Assembly (NCBI GenBank): GCA_963764505.1
Contig: CAVXSP010000001.1
Coordinates: forward strand, 2,356,001-2,420,000
DNA length: 64,000 bases
Reading direction: 5' to 3'
DNA from: CAVXSP01 sp963764505
GTDB lineage: Bacteria; Acidobacteriota; Vicinamibacteria; Vicinamibacterales; SCN-69-37
The notes under the pieces are model-generated. The model was given only the letters and a program-made list of their open reading frames with translations, ran no database searches and was not told the origin of the DNA. The translations under genes were made by a program, and so were the position numbers. Shown piece by piece: positions 9,254-17,204 of this stretch. Position 1 is the stretch's first letter. Every line of letters begins with the position of its first letter.

Positions 9254-9814
9254 ATGGGAAAGCTCTACGGACAGATCGACGACGGGCTGCGCGCCTTCAT
9301 CGAGGCGCAACAGATGTTCTTCGTCGCGACAGCGGCGCTCGACCCGTCGAGCCACGTGAACCTGTCGCCGAAGGGCCTGGACACCTTTCGAATTCTCGAC
9401 GCCGGCACGGTCGCCTACCTCGATCATGTCGGGAGCGGCGCGGAGACGATCGCGCACGTTCGCGAGAACGGGCGCATCGCGATCATGTTCTGCGCGTTCC
9501 ACGGACCGCCGAAGATTCTCAGGCTCCACGGCCGGGCCGAGGTGCTGGAGCCGCAGGATGCCGGATACGGCGAGCTGCGGGCCCGGTTTCCGCCGGTCCC
9601 GACCGGTCGCGCCATCATCCGCGTCGCCATCGACAGGCTGTCGGAGTCCTGCGGGTTCGGCGTGCCGCGCTTCGCCTTCGAGGGCCAGCGCACGCAGCTC
9701 GAACGGTGGGCCGAACACGAGGGTGAAGCCGGGCTGCTCGACTATCAGCAGGCCAAGAACGCGAAGAGCGTCGACGGCCTGCCGGCCCTCCGCTGGGTCG
9801 AGCGGACCCGCTAG
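9254..9814 (+). CDS. Pyridoxamine 5'-phosphate oxidase-family FMN-binding protein
   Basis: 186 residues, soluble. The split-barrel flavin-binding fold is suggested by FFVATAALDPSSHVNLSPKG (strand and phosphate-binding stretch, residues 22-42), followed by VAYLDHVGSG and RIAIMFCAFHGPPKILRLHG, all typical of the PNPOx-like family (F420/FMN-dependent oxidoreductases and heme-utilisation relatives). Length and motif order match the many short, uncharacterised members better than biosynthetic PdxH. GGAG precedes the ATG by about eight bases, and a TATGAT hexamer lies at 9207-9212. It is followed 62 bp later by an SDR gene. The substrate is unknown. Confidence 0.8.
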   Translation: MGKLYGQIDDGLRAFIEAQQMFFVATAALDPSSHVNLSPKGLDTFRILDAGTVAYLDHVGSGAETIAHVRENGRIAIMFCAFHGPPKILRLHGRAEVLEPQDAGYGELRARFPPVPTGRAIIRVAIDRLSESCGFGVPRFAFEGQRTQLERWAEHEGEAGLLDYQQAKNAKSVDGLPALRWVERTR

Positions 9815-9876
9815 GAGCGGGCGGACACGGCTCGGCGCAGCAACGCTCGCCCGCGACTCGGTATGATGGGGGCGCC

Positions 9877-10623
9877 ATGCGGGATCGCGTGATTGTCATC
9901 ACGGGGGCGAGCGGGGGGATCGGCGCCGTCGTCGCCGAGCAGCTGGCCGCGGCAGGCGCGTCGCTGGCGCTCGTGGCCCGGCGTCCCGACGCGCTCGAGC
10001 AGGTCTGCGCGCGATGCGGCGACTGCGCGCACGCCCTTCCGGCCGACGTGTCGCGGCGGGACGAAGTGCGCCGGGTCGTTCGCGACGCCATCGCGCGATT
10101 TGGTCACGTCGACGTCTGGATCAACAACGCCGGCCGCGGCATCTCGCGGCTGCCGTCGCAGCTGACGGACGAGGACCTGGACGAGATGATGGCGGTGAAC
10201 GTCAAGTCGGCGCTGTACGGCATGCAGGAGATCCTTCCGCACTTCCAGGATCGCGGCGCGGGACACATCATCAACATCTCGTCGATGCTCGGGCGGATTC
10301 CGTACGTGCTGCCGCGGTCGGCCTACACGGGCGCGAAGCACTTCCTCAATGCGCTCACCGCCAACTTCCGCACGGAGCTCCAGGAGTCGCACCCGGGAAT
10401 CCAGGTCTCGCTCGTGTCGCCAGGTGTCGTGCGGACGGAGTTCGGCGTGCACGCGCGGCACGGCGGCGTCGACTCGCGCGAGATCCCGGACTCGCAGAGC
10501 GTCGAAGATGTGGCGGCGGTCATCGTGGACGTCGTTCGGACGCGAAGGCCGGACGTCTATACGCGCGCGGGCGCCAAGGATCGCGTCGTGGCGTACTACA
10601 CGTCGCTGGGCGAGGACGTGTAG
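9877..10623 (+). CDS. Short-chain dehydrogenase/reductase
   Basis: 248 residues, the usual length of a classical SDR. The Rossmann nucleotide motif TGASGGIG is at residues 9-16, NNAG at about 86, the catalytic Ser in NISSMLG and Tyr-x-x-x-Lys in YTGAK. It therefore uses NAD(P)H to interconvert an alcohol and a ketone in the cytoplasm. The ATG has no Shine-Dalgarno sequence, but TATGAT sits at 9862-9867, nine bases before it, so the mRNA is probably leaderless or nearly so. It is next to a transporter and an aldehyde dehydrogenase; a role in the neighbouring sugar-acid pathway, for example keto-uronate reduction, is possible but unproven. Confidence 0.85.
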   Translation: MRDRVIVITGASGGIGAVVAEQLAAAGASLALVARRPDALEQVCARCGDCAHALPADVSRRDEVRRVVRDAIARFGHVDVWINNAGRGISRLPSQLTDEDLDEMMAVNVKSALYGMQEILPHFQDRGAGHIINISSMLGRIPYVLPRSAYTGAKHFLNALTANFRTELQESHPGIQVSLVSPGVVRTEFGVHARHGGVDSREIPDSQSVEDVAAVIVDVVRTRRPDVYTRAGAKDRVVAYYTSLGEDV

Positions 10624-10643
10624 CGGCCGGTCCGGACCGCGAG

Positions 10644-11921
10644 TCAGACCGGCAGCGGCTGCCCCCGGGTCTCCAGGCCCATCGGCAGCAGGAGCAGCCC
10701 GACGGCGAACGGGATCGCCGTGAGCGCGACAGGGACGCCCATGCTGCCGTACGCCTGGATGCCGATGCCGACGAGGAACGTCGCGCCGGCGGCGACGAAT
10801 CGCCCGATACAACTCGCGAAGGCGAGGGCGCTGCCGCGGCATTCGGTTCGGTACTGTTCGGCGAGCCAGACCCAGTGGACGGCGAAGCTGCCGCCGCCGA
10901 CGCCGACGAAGAACAGACAGAGGATGAACCACCGCAGGGCGTTCGTCTCGAGGTAGAACGCGTAGCCGAAGCCGAGGGCGATCGACACGATCATCGTGGC
11001 GTAGAACCAGCCGAGCGCGCCGCGCCGGCCGAACCGGTCGGCCAGCGCCGGCATCCCCAGACAGCCGAGAATCGTCCCGACGGCCAGGAGCATGGTCGCC
11101 CGCGACGCGATCCGCGCCGCGTCCGCGGGCGCGTATCCGACGCGCGCGGCGACCTGCGTCACGGCCCCGGGCGCGTACACGGAGCCGGCCCAGAGCCCGA
11201 TCATCGAGATCAGGAGGAAGATGCAGTTGAGAATCGTCCGGCGCCGGTACTCCGGAGAGAAGAGCGCGAGGAAGGCGTCGCGCGCGCGCCAGCCGCCGGT
11301 CTCCGTCATGCGATGGCGCCAGCGCTCCGGCTCCCTGACGCTGGTGCGGATGTAGGCGATGAAGAGGGCCGGCAGCCCGCCCATCGCGAACATCGCCCGC
11401 CAGCCGTAGTGCGCCCCGATGGAGTAGTTGAGCGCGGCGGCGATGAACGTGCCGACGTAATAGCCGCTGTTCATGATGCCGGTGCCGACGACGCGCCGGT
11501 CCTCGGGGAGCTCTTCGGCGACGAACGTCGCCGCGCCGACGAACTCGCCGCCGATGCCGAAGCCGGCAATCAGGCGGAAGATCGCCAGTTCCCACCAGTG
11601 GCGCGCCAGCGCGCCGAGCAGCGTGAACACCGAGTAGCAGACGATCGCGAACATCAGCACGCGGACACGGCCGAACCGATCCGCCAGCGGTCCCCACAGG
11701 AACGCGAGTCCCCAGCCGATCAGGAACACCGCGAACAGGATGCTCCCGTAGAAGGCCAGATTGCCTGCGGCCGGCTCGATGCCGGAGGCCGGCAGCAGGT
11801 CGCGCATGGCGGGCACGAGCACGAGCGCGTAGATGAACGAATCGACGCCGTCGAGGACGACTCCGCCCCAGGCCGCGCCGAACCCGCGGATCTGATTCGG
11901 TGTGAAGCGCGTCGTCACCAT
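10644..11921 (-). CDS. MFS transporter, metabolite:proton symporter type
   Basis: 425 residues with about 12 hydrophobic segments. MFS signatures are the loop LADRFGRVRVLMF after helix 2 and its second-half counterpart ALADRFGRRGALGW. The GIGGEFVGAATFVAEELP region resembles transporters for organic acids, sialic acid or aromatic acids more than glucose porters. Its ATG overlaps the stop of the aldehyde dehydrogenase by seven bases (ATGGTGA), so the two are translationally coupled. Convergent to the SDR gene, 20 bp away. Because it lies beside genes for uronate breakdown, a sugar acid is the most reasonable cargo; this is inference from context. Confidence 0.85.
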   Translation of the reverse strand: MVTTRFTPNQIRGFGAAWGGVVLDGVDSFIYALVLVPAMRDLLPASGIEPAAGNLAFYGSILFAVFLIGWGLAFLWGPLADRFGRVRVLMFAIVCYSVFTLLGALARHWWELAIFRLIAGFGIGGEFVGAATFVAEELPEDRRVVGTGIMNSGYYVGTFIAAALNYSIGAHYGWRAMFAMGGLPALFIAYIRTSVREPERWRHRMTETGGWRARDAFLALFSPEYRRRTILNCIFLLISMIGLWAGSVYAPGAVTQVAARVGYAPADAARIASRATMLLAVGTILGCLGMPALADRFGRRGALGWFYATMIVSIALGFGYAFYLETNALRWFILCLFFVGVGGGSFAVHWVWLAEQYRTECRGSALAFASCIGRFVAAGATFLVGIGIQAYGSMGVPVALTAIPFAVGLLLLPMGLETRGQPLPV

Positions 11922-13291
11922 GCCGACCGGCTCACCCAGACGGTCTTCACGTTGACGAACTCGCGGATGCCCTGGACGCTCAGCTCCCGCCCGTAGCCCG
12001 AGTTCTTGACGCCGCCGAACGGGACCCGCGGGTCGGAGGCGACCAGCGCGTTGACGAACACCTGACCGGCCTCGATGCCCTGGACGAAGCGCGCCTGGTC
12101 GGAGGCCTCGCGCGTCCAGATGCTGGCGCCGAGGCCGAAGCGCGTGTCGTTCGCGAGCACGATCGCCTCGTCGAGCGTCCGCACGCGGAACACGGAGGCG
12201 ACCGGCCCGAACAGTTCGTCCCGGTAGGCGGGTGAGTCGCGCGGCACATCGGCGAGCACGGTCGGCTGATAGTAATACCCGGGGCCGTCGGCGCGGGCGC
12301 CTCCCGTGAGCACGCGCGCGCCGCGCGCGACGGTTTCGGCGACCTGCCCGTCGAGCGCCGTGAGAAGATCGGGACGCGCAAGCGGCCCGATCTCGGTCGA
12401 CGGATCCATCGGATCCCCGAGCCGCAGGCCCGCCATCGCCGGGACGAACTCGCCGAGGAACGCGTCGGCGATCGGCTCGGCGAGGATGAATCGTTTCGCG
12501 GCGATGCAGGACTGGCCGTTGTTGAGGGTGCGCGACATGACGGCCGTCCGCACGGCGCGCGGCAGATCGGCCGAGGGCATCACGACGAACGGATCGCTCC
12601 CGCCGAGCTCGAGGACGGTCCTCTTGAGCGCCTGGCCGGCGCGCGACGCGACGTCGCGGCCGGCACGCTCGCTGCCGGTCAGCGTCACCGCGGCCACGCG
12701 CCGGTCGCCAATCACGGCGGGCACCTGATCGACGTCGATCAGCAGCGTCTGGAACACGTCCTCGGGGAATCCCGCGTCGCGAAACAGCGCCTCGATCGCG
12801 ACGGCCGATTGGGGCACGTTCGGCGCGTGCTTGAGGAGCGCGACGTTCCCCGCCATGATCGCCGGCGCGGCGAAGCGGAAGACCTGCCAGAACGGAAAAT
12901 TCCACGGCATGATGGCGAGCACCGCGCCGATCGGCTCGTACCGGAGATAGCTGCGCGTCGCTTCGGTGGGGACGTCTTCCTCGCCGAGGAAGCCGGCCGC
13001 GTGCTCGGCATAGTACCGGCAGCCGCGCGCCGACTTCAGGGCTTCGTCGCGTCCCGCCGCGAACAGCTTGCCCATCTCGCGCGTCATCAGGCGGCCGTAT
13101 TCGTCGGCGTTCGCTTCCAGGCGCTCCGCCAGACGCGTCATGAGCGTCGCGCGCTCCTGCATGCTCGTGGCGCGCCACGTCCGGAAGCGCGCCTCTGCCC
13201 GCGCGAGCCGGGCGTCGATCTCCGGCGGACCGAGCGGCTCGAAGCTCGCCAGCAGCTCGCCCGTCGCCGGGTTTCGACTCTCCAACGCCAT
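11915..13291 (-). CDS. NAD(P)-dependent aldehyde dehydrogenase, succinate-semialdehyde dehydrogenase-like
   Basis: 458 residues, all ALDH landmarks present: cofactor loop IMPWNFPFWQ (about residue 130), FTGS-equivalent VTLTGSERAG, general base Glu in LELGG (about 235), nucleophile Cys in NNGQSCIAAKR (about 268), and PFGGVKNSGYGRE near the C-terminus. The sequence is of the GabD/semialdehyde group. It oxidises an aldehyde to the acid in the cytoplasm. GAGGA sits about eight bases upstream of the ATG. It is first in a leftward two-gene unit with the MFS transporter and is transcribed divergently from the LarA-like gene, with a shared region of 107 bp. It could act on a semialdehyde from sugar-acid degradation. 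Confidence 0.88.
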   Translation of the reverse strand: MALESRNPATGELLASFEPLGPPEIDARLARAEARFRTWRATSMQERATLMTRLAERLEANADEYGRLMTREMGKLFAAGRDEALKSARGCRYYAEHAAGFLGEEDVPTEATRSYLRYEPIGAVLAIMPWNFPFWQVFRFAAPAIMAGNVALLKHAPNVPQSAVAIEALFRDAGFPEDVFQTLLIDVDQVPAVIGDRRVAAVTLTGSERAGRDVASRAGQALKRTVLELGGSDPFVVMPSADLPRAVRTAVMSRTLNNGQSCIAAKRFILAEPIADAFLGEFVPAMAGLRLGDPMDPSTEIGPLARPDLLTALDGQVAETVARGARVLTGGARADGPGYYYQPTVLADVPRDSPAYRDELFGPVASVFRVRTLDEAIVLANDTRFGLGASIWTREASDQARFVQGIEAGQVFVNALVASDPRVPFGGVKNSGYGRELSVQGIREFVNVKTVWVSRSAW

Positions 13292-13307
13292 GGCCCATAT
13301 CCTCGCA

Positions 13308-13391
13308 CGGACGACGTTCACCAGCACCGGACGACGAACGTCAGCGCCGGACGACGCCGTTCTTGACACCCCCGTGACGGGCACGTAGCGT
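13308..13391 (+). promoter_or_regulatory. Promoter of the sugar-acid operon with three phased 9-bp repeats
   Basis: Within the divergent intergenic region CGGACGACG occurs at 13308-13316, 13328-13336 and 13348-13356, each start exactly 20 bp after the last. Immediately after the third copy comes TTGACA (13363-13368), a 17-bp spacer and TAGCGT (13386-13391), then seven bases to the ATG at 13399. The layout suggests a regulator bound cooperatively on one face of the helix, controlling the rightward operon and probably the leftward aldehyde dehydrogenase as well. Repeat and hexamers are seen directly; the regulator is unknown. Confidence 0.6.
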
Positions 13392-13398
13392 CTTGAGG

Positions 13399-14676
13399 AT
13401 GGACGTCGTCGGCCGCGGAGTCGCGGAGGGATTTCTTTCGGCACCGGAGGCCGACACCATCGCGCGCGACGGCCTGGCCCGGCTCGAGGTCGACGGCAGG
13501 CGCGTCCTCGTGATCATCCCGGACGGCACGCGCACGATGCCGATGCCGGCGATGTTCTCGGTCATCTGTCGCGAGCTCGGGCCGCGCGTCGCGGCGCTCG
13601 ATTTCCTGGTCGCGCTCGGCACCCATTCGCCCATGACCGATGCGCAGCTGACGCAGCATGTCGGCCGGCGGGTCGTCGACGGACGGGTGGCCGATCGGCG
13701 CACAGAGTTCGACGTCCACATCTTCAATCATCGCTGGGACGATCCGGAGGCGTTCGTCGACCTCGGCGTCGTGCCGGCGCGCGAGGTCGAGGAGCTGAGC
13801 GAGGGACGTCTCACCCAGGATGTGCCGGTCGCGCTGAACCGCCTGGCGGTCGAGTACGACCACGTCCTGATTTGCGGCCCGGTGTTCCCGCACGAAGTCG
13901 CCGGATTCTCGGGAGGGACGAAGTACCTGTATCCCGGTATCGCGGCGCCCGGGATCATCCATTTCACGCACTGGCTCGGCGCGCTCGTGACCAACTCGGC
14001 GACGATCGGCGTCGCGAAGACGGCCGTGCGCGCGATGATCGATCGCGCGGCGGCGCTCTTGCCGACGCCCGTCTCGCTCCTGGCGCTCGTGGTCACCCAC
14101 GACGGCATTGCGGGGCTCTTCTGCGGTGACGTGCACGACGCGTGGAGCCAGGCCGCCGCCCTGTCGGCGCGCCGGCACGTCGTCTGGCTCGACAAACCGG
14201 TCGACCGCGTGCTGGCGGTGATGCCTTCCATGTACGCGGACATCTGGACCGCGGGAAAGGGCGTCTACAAGACCGAGCCGGCCGTCGCGGATGGCGGCGA
14301 AGTCATCGTCTTCGCGCCGCACGTGACGGAGGTCAGCCGCGTGCACGGCGGCACGCTCGAAGCGGTCGGCTATCACTGCCGCGACTACTTCACCGCGCAG
14401 TGGCCCAGGTTCCAGCATCACCCGTGGGGCGTGCTCGCGCATTCGACACACGTCAAGGGGCTCGGCACCTACGACGTGCGCCGCGGCCTCGAGACGCCGC
14501 GCATCACGGTCACGCTGGCGACCGGCATCACGCGCGAGCAGTGCGAGCGGATCAATCTCGGCTACCGGAATCCCGCCGAGATCGACCTCGAGGACTGGTC
14601 GCCGAGCCCGGCCGAGGGCGCGTTCAGGGTCGCCCGCGCGGGCGAAGTGCTGTTTCGGCTGCGCGGGCCGACGTGA
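13399..14676 (+). CDS. LarA-family nickel-pincer-cofactor racemase/epimerase
   Basis: 425 residues, full length for LarA-type lactate racemase homologues. N-terminal domain motifs: IIPDGTRTMPMP and ALGTHSPMT (His76). The cofactor region reads PHEVAGFSGGTKYLYPG then HFTHW: His165, Lys175 and His191 have the same spacing (10 and 16 residues) as His174, Lys184 and His200 of Lactobacillus LarA, where Lys carries the pyridinium nucleotide and His binds nickel. Homologues of LarA epimerise various 2-hydroxyacids, including sugar acids. Here it leads an operon with 6-phosphogluconate dehydrogenase, a sugar kinase and UxaC, so an aldonate such as gluconate/mannonate is the likely substrate (inference). 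A TTG six bases upstream is in frame; ATG at 13399 lies seven bases after the -10, giving a leaderless mRNA. Confidence 0.85.
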   Translation: MDVVGRGVAEGFLSAPEADTIARDGLARLEVDGRRVLVIIPDGTRTMPMPAMFSVICRELGPRVAALDFLVALGTHSPMTDAQLTQHVGRRVVDGRVADRRTEFDVHIFNHRWDDPEAFVDLGVVPAREVEELSEGRLTQDVPVALNRLAVEYDHVLICGPVFPHEVAGFSGGTKYLYPGIAAPGIIHFTHWLGALVTNSATIGVAKTAVRAMIDRAAALLPTPVSLLALVVTHDGIAGLFCGDVHDAWSQAAALSARRHVVWLDKPVDRVLAVMPSMYADIWTAGKGVYKTEPAVADGGEVIVFAPHVTEVSRVHGGTLEAVGYHCRDYFTAQWPRFQHHPWGVLAHSTHVKGLGTYDVRRGLETPRITVTLATGITREQCERINLGYRNPAEIDLEDWSPSPAEGAFRVARAGEVLFRLRGPT

Positions 14677-14686
14677 GGAGTCGCTG

Positions 14687-16111
14687 ATGAAGTATGCGAT
14701 GGGGGTGGTCGGGCTCGGTGTCATGGGCGCGAACCTCGCGCGCAACGTCGAGAGCCGCGGGTACCCCGTGGCCGGCTACGACCTCGACGCCGCCAAGATG
14801 CAGGCGTTTCTCCATGGACCCGCCAGAGGCCGCGCCATCGGCGGCGTCGGGTCGCCGGACCAGCTCATGGAGGTGCTCGAACGTCCCCGGCGCGTCCTCA
14901 TCATGGTGCCGGCCGGTGCGCCGGTCGACAGCGTGATCGAACATCTGGCTCCGCACCTCGACCAGGGCGACATCCTGATCGACGGGGGCAATTCGCATTT
15001 TCGCGACACGGACCGGAGGTGCGACGCGCTGGCGCGGAAGGGTCTGCATCTGCTCGGGGCGGGCGTCTCGGGGGGCGAAGAGGGGGCGCTGCACGGTCCC
15101 GCGATCATGCCGGGCGGCTCGCGTGAAGCCTGGGAGGCGACCGCGCCGATCCTGCGCGCCATTGCGGCCAAGGCAGAAGACGGCGAGCCGTGCGTCGGTT
15201 ACATGGGGCCGCGCGGCGCGGGCCACTACGTCAAGATGGTCCACAACGGCATCGAGTACGGCGACATGCAGCTCATCGCCGAGGCCTACGATCTGCTGCG
15301 ACGGGGGGTGGGGCTGTCCGTTGGGGAGCTGGCGGCGGTGTTCGCCGACTGGAACCGGGGCGCCCTGCGGTCGTACCTGATCGAAATCACCGCGCGCGTG
15401 CTCGAGCGCGTCGACGCCGACACCGGTCGGCCGATGGTGGACGTGATTCTCGATGAAGCCCGGCAGAAGGGCACCGGCAAGTGGATGAGCCAGGACGCGT
15501 TCGACGTCGGCGCCCCGATCCCCACCGTGAACGCCGCCGTGGAATCGCGGCTGCTCTCGGCGCTCAAGGCCGAGCGAGTGGTTGCGAGCAGCGTGCTCGC
15601 GGGGCCGTCCGGCGAGCCGGGCGCGCCGGTGGGCGGCGCCGGGCGTCAGGCGGCGATCGACGCCGTCGGCGACGCGCTGTATGCGAGCAAGATCACGTCG
15701 TACGCCCAGGGGCTGGTGCTGCTGCGGATGGCCTCGGCCGAGTACGGCTACGACATCCAGCCGGGCGAGGTCGCGCGCGTCTGGCGCGCGGGCTGCATCA
15801 TCCGCGCGGACCTGCTCGAGGACATCCGCGCCGCGTTCGGGCGGAACGCGCAGCTCGTCAACCTGCTGCTCGACGAAGCGTTCCGCGCGGCCATCGCCGA
15901 CCGGCAGGGGGGCTGGCGCCGGACGGTGCAGACGGCGGTGTCGCTCGGCATCCCGGCGCCCGGAATGTGCGCGTCGCTCGCCTACTACGATGCGTACCGG
16001 AGCGCGCAGCTGCCGGCCAACCTCACGCAGGCGCAGCGGGACTTCTTCGGCGCCCATACCTACCGGCGCGTCGATCGCGAGGGCGTGTTCCACACGGAGT
16101 GGACCGCATAG
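14687..16111 (+). CDS. gnd: 6-phosphogluconate dehydrogenase, decarboxylating
   Basis: 474 residues, the length of the long two-domain family. The NADP Rossmann motif VGLGVMGANLARN opens the protein; IDGGNSHFRDT, GAGVSGGEEGALHGPAIMPGG and GPRGAGHYVKMVHNGIEYGD (catalytic Lys and the signature) follow, and the C-terminal part has DEARQKGTGKW and a tail ending FHTEW. It converts 6-phosphogluconate to ribulose 5-phosphate plus CO2 in the cytoplasm. It starts 10 bp after the LarA-like gene with GAGGAG just before the ATG, so it is in the same operon. In this setting it would drain gluconate formed from uronates into the pentose phosphate route. Confidence 0.95.
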   Translation: MKYAMGVVGLGVMGANLARNVESRGYPVAGYDLDAAKMQAFLHGPARGRAIGGVGSPDQLMEVLERPRRVLIMVPAGAPVDSVIEHLAPHLDQGDILIDGGNSHFRDTDRRCDALARKGLHLLGAGVSGGEEGALHGPAIMPGGSREAWEATAPILRAIAAKAEDGEPCVGYMGPRGAGHYVKMVHNGIEYGDMQLIAEAYDLLRRGVGLSVGELAAVFADWNRGALRSYLIEITARVLERVDADTGRPMVDVILDEARQKGTGKWMSQDAFDVGAPIPTVNAAVESRLLSALKAERVVASSVLAGPSGEPGAPVGGAGRQAAIDAVGDALYASKITSYAQGLVLLRMASAEYGYDIQPGEVARVWRAGCIIRADLLEDIRAAFGRNAQLVNLLLDEAFRAAIADRQGGWRRTVQTAVSLGIPAPGMCASLAYYDAYRSAQLPANLTQAQRDFFGAHTYRRVDREGVFHTEWTA

Positions 16112-16124
16112 GAGGCGGGCCGCC

Positions 16125-17204
16125 ATGAGCTCCGGTCTGAACATCCCGCGTGAGGGCGCGCTCGACCTGCTGGCGCTCGGTGCGCTCGTCCACCGCCTCG
16201 ATCCCGGCATCGTGCCGTTCCACAAGGCGCAGACGTGCGCGATTCACGTCAGCGGCGGCGAGTACAACGTCGCGGCCAATCTCGCGGACTGCTTCCGGAT
16301 GCGGACGGCCGTCGCGACCGCGATGGTCGACTATCCGATCGGGTCGCTCATCGCCGAGCGCGTGCAGGCGATGGGCGTCCGGCCGTTCTACAAACAGTTC
16401 GCGCACGACGGCGCGCGTGGCCCCAACATGGCGGCCGTCTACAGCGACCGCGGGTTCGGCGTGCGGCCGCCGGTCGTGTTCTACAACCGGAGCCACGAGG
16501 CCGCGGCGCTGATGAAGCCCGGCGACTTCGACTGGGCGGCGATCTTCGGAGAGGGCGTGCGCTGGTTTCACAGCGGCGGCATCTTCGCGGCGCTCTCGGA
16601 GACGACCGCGGAGCTCATCGTCGAGGCGATGCAGACGGCCAGGGCGCACGGCGCCGTCGTCTCGTTCGACCTCAACTACCGCGAGAAGCTCTGGCGCGCC
16701 GCCGGCACGCAGGATCGCGCGATCCGCACGCTCAGGCGCATCGTCGAGCACGTGGACGTGCTCGTCGGCAACGAGGAGGACCTGCAGCGCGGGCTCGGGA
16801 TGCCGGGTCCGGACGTCGCCGCGTCGGCGCTCGACCCGAGCGCGTTCATCGCCACGATCGAGCACGTCGTGCGCGAGTACCCGCGCGTGAAGGTCGTGGC
16901 GACGACCCTGAGGGCCGTGCACTCGAGCAATCGCCACACCTGGGGCGCCGTCGCGTGGATCGACGGCCGGGCGTATCTCGCGCCGATGTGCGAGCTGGAC
17001 GTCTACGACCGCGTGGGGGGCGGCGACAGCTTTGCGTCCGGCCTCTTCTACGGTCTGCTCGCCGGCGAGTCGCCCGAGACCTCGGTGAAGCTCGGATGGG
17101 CCCACGGCGCGCTGGCGACGACCTTCCCGGGCGATACGACGATGGCGACGCTCGGACAGGTGCGGGCGTTCGCGAGCGGCGGTTCGGCACGGATCCAGCG
17201 ATGA
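16125..17204 (+). CDS. PfkB-family sugar kinase, probably 2-keto-3-deoxygluconate kinase-like
   Basis: 359 residues. Ribokinase-fold markers: an N-terminal GGEYNVAANLA substrate-binding segment, a central VSFDLNYREKLW stretch that matches the D-x-N-x-R region of KDG kinases, VGNEED, and the C-terminal anion-hole/base motif DRVGGGDSFASG (about residue 297). ATP-dependent phosphorylation of a sugar or keto acid is expected. GGAGG lies nine bases before the ATG, 13 bp after gnd; the stop overlaps the uxaC start (ATGA). KDG is favoured by the neighbour uxaC, but gluconate phosphorylation to feed gnd is an alternative that sequence alone does not exclude. Confidence 0.82.
   Translation: MSSGLNIPREGALDLLALGALVHRLDPGIVPFHKAQTCAIHVSGGEYNVAANLADCFRMRTAVATAMVDYPIGSLIAERVQAMGVRPFYKQFAHDGARGPNMAAVYSDRGFGVRPPVVFYNRSHEAAALMKPGDFDWAAIFGEGVRWFHSGGIFAALSETTAELIVEAMQTARAHGAVVSFDLNYREKLWRAAGTQDRAIRTLRRIVEHVDVLVGNEEDLQRGLGMPGPDVAASALDPSAFIATIEHVVREYPRVKVVATTLRAVHSSNRHTWGAVAWIDGRAYLAPMCELDVYDRVGGGDSFASGLFYGLLAGESPETSVKLGWAHGALATTFPGDTTMATLGQVRAFASGGSARIQR

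Noticed and set aside
10014..11996. 660-residue plus-strand frame
   Set aside because: Antisense to the MFS transporter and alternative frame of the SDR gene; composition is typical of shadow frames.
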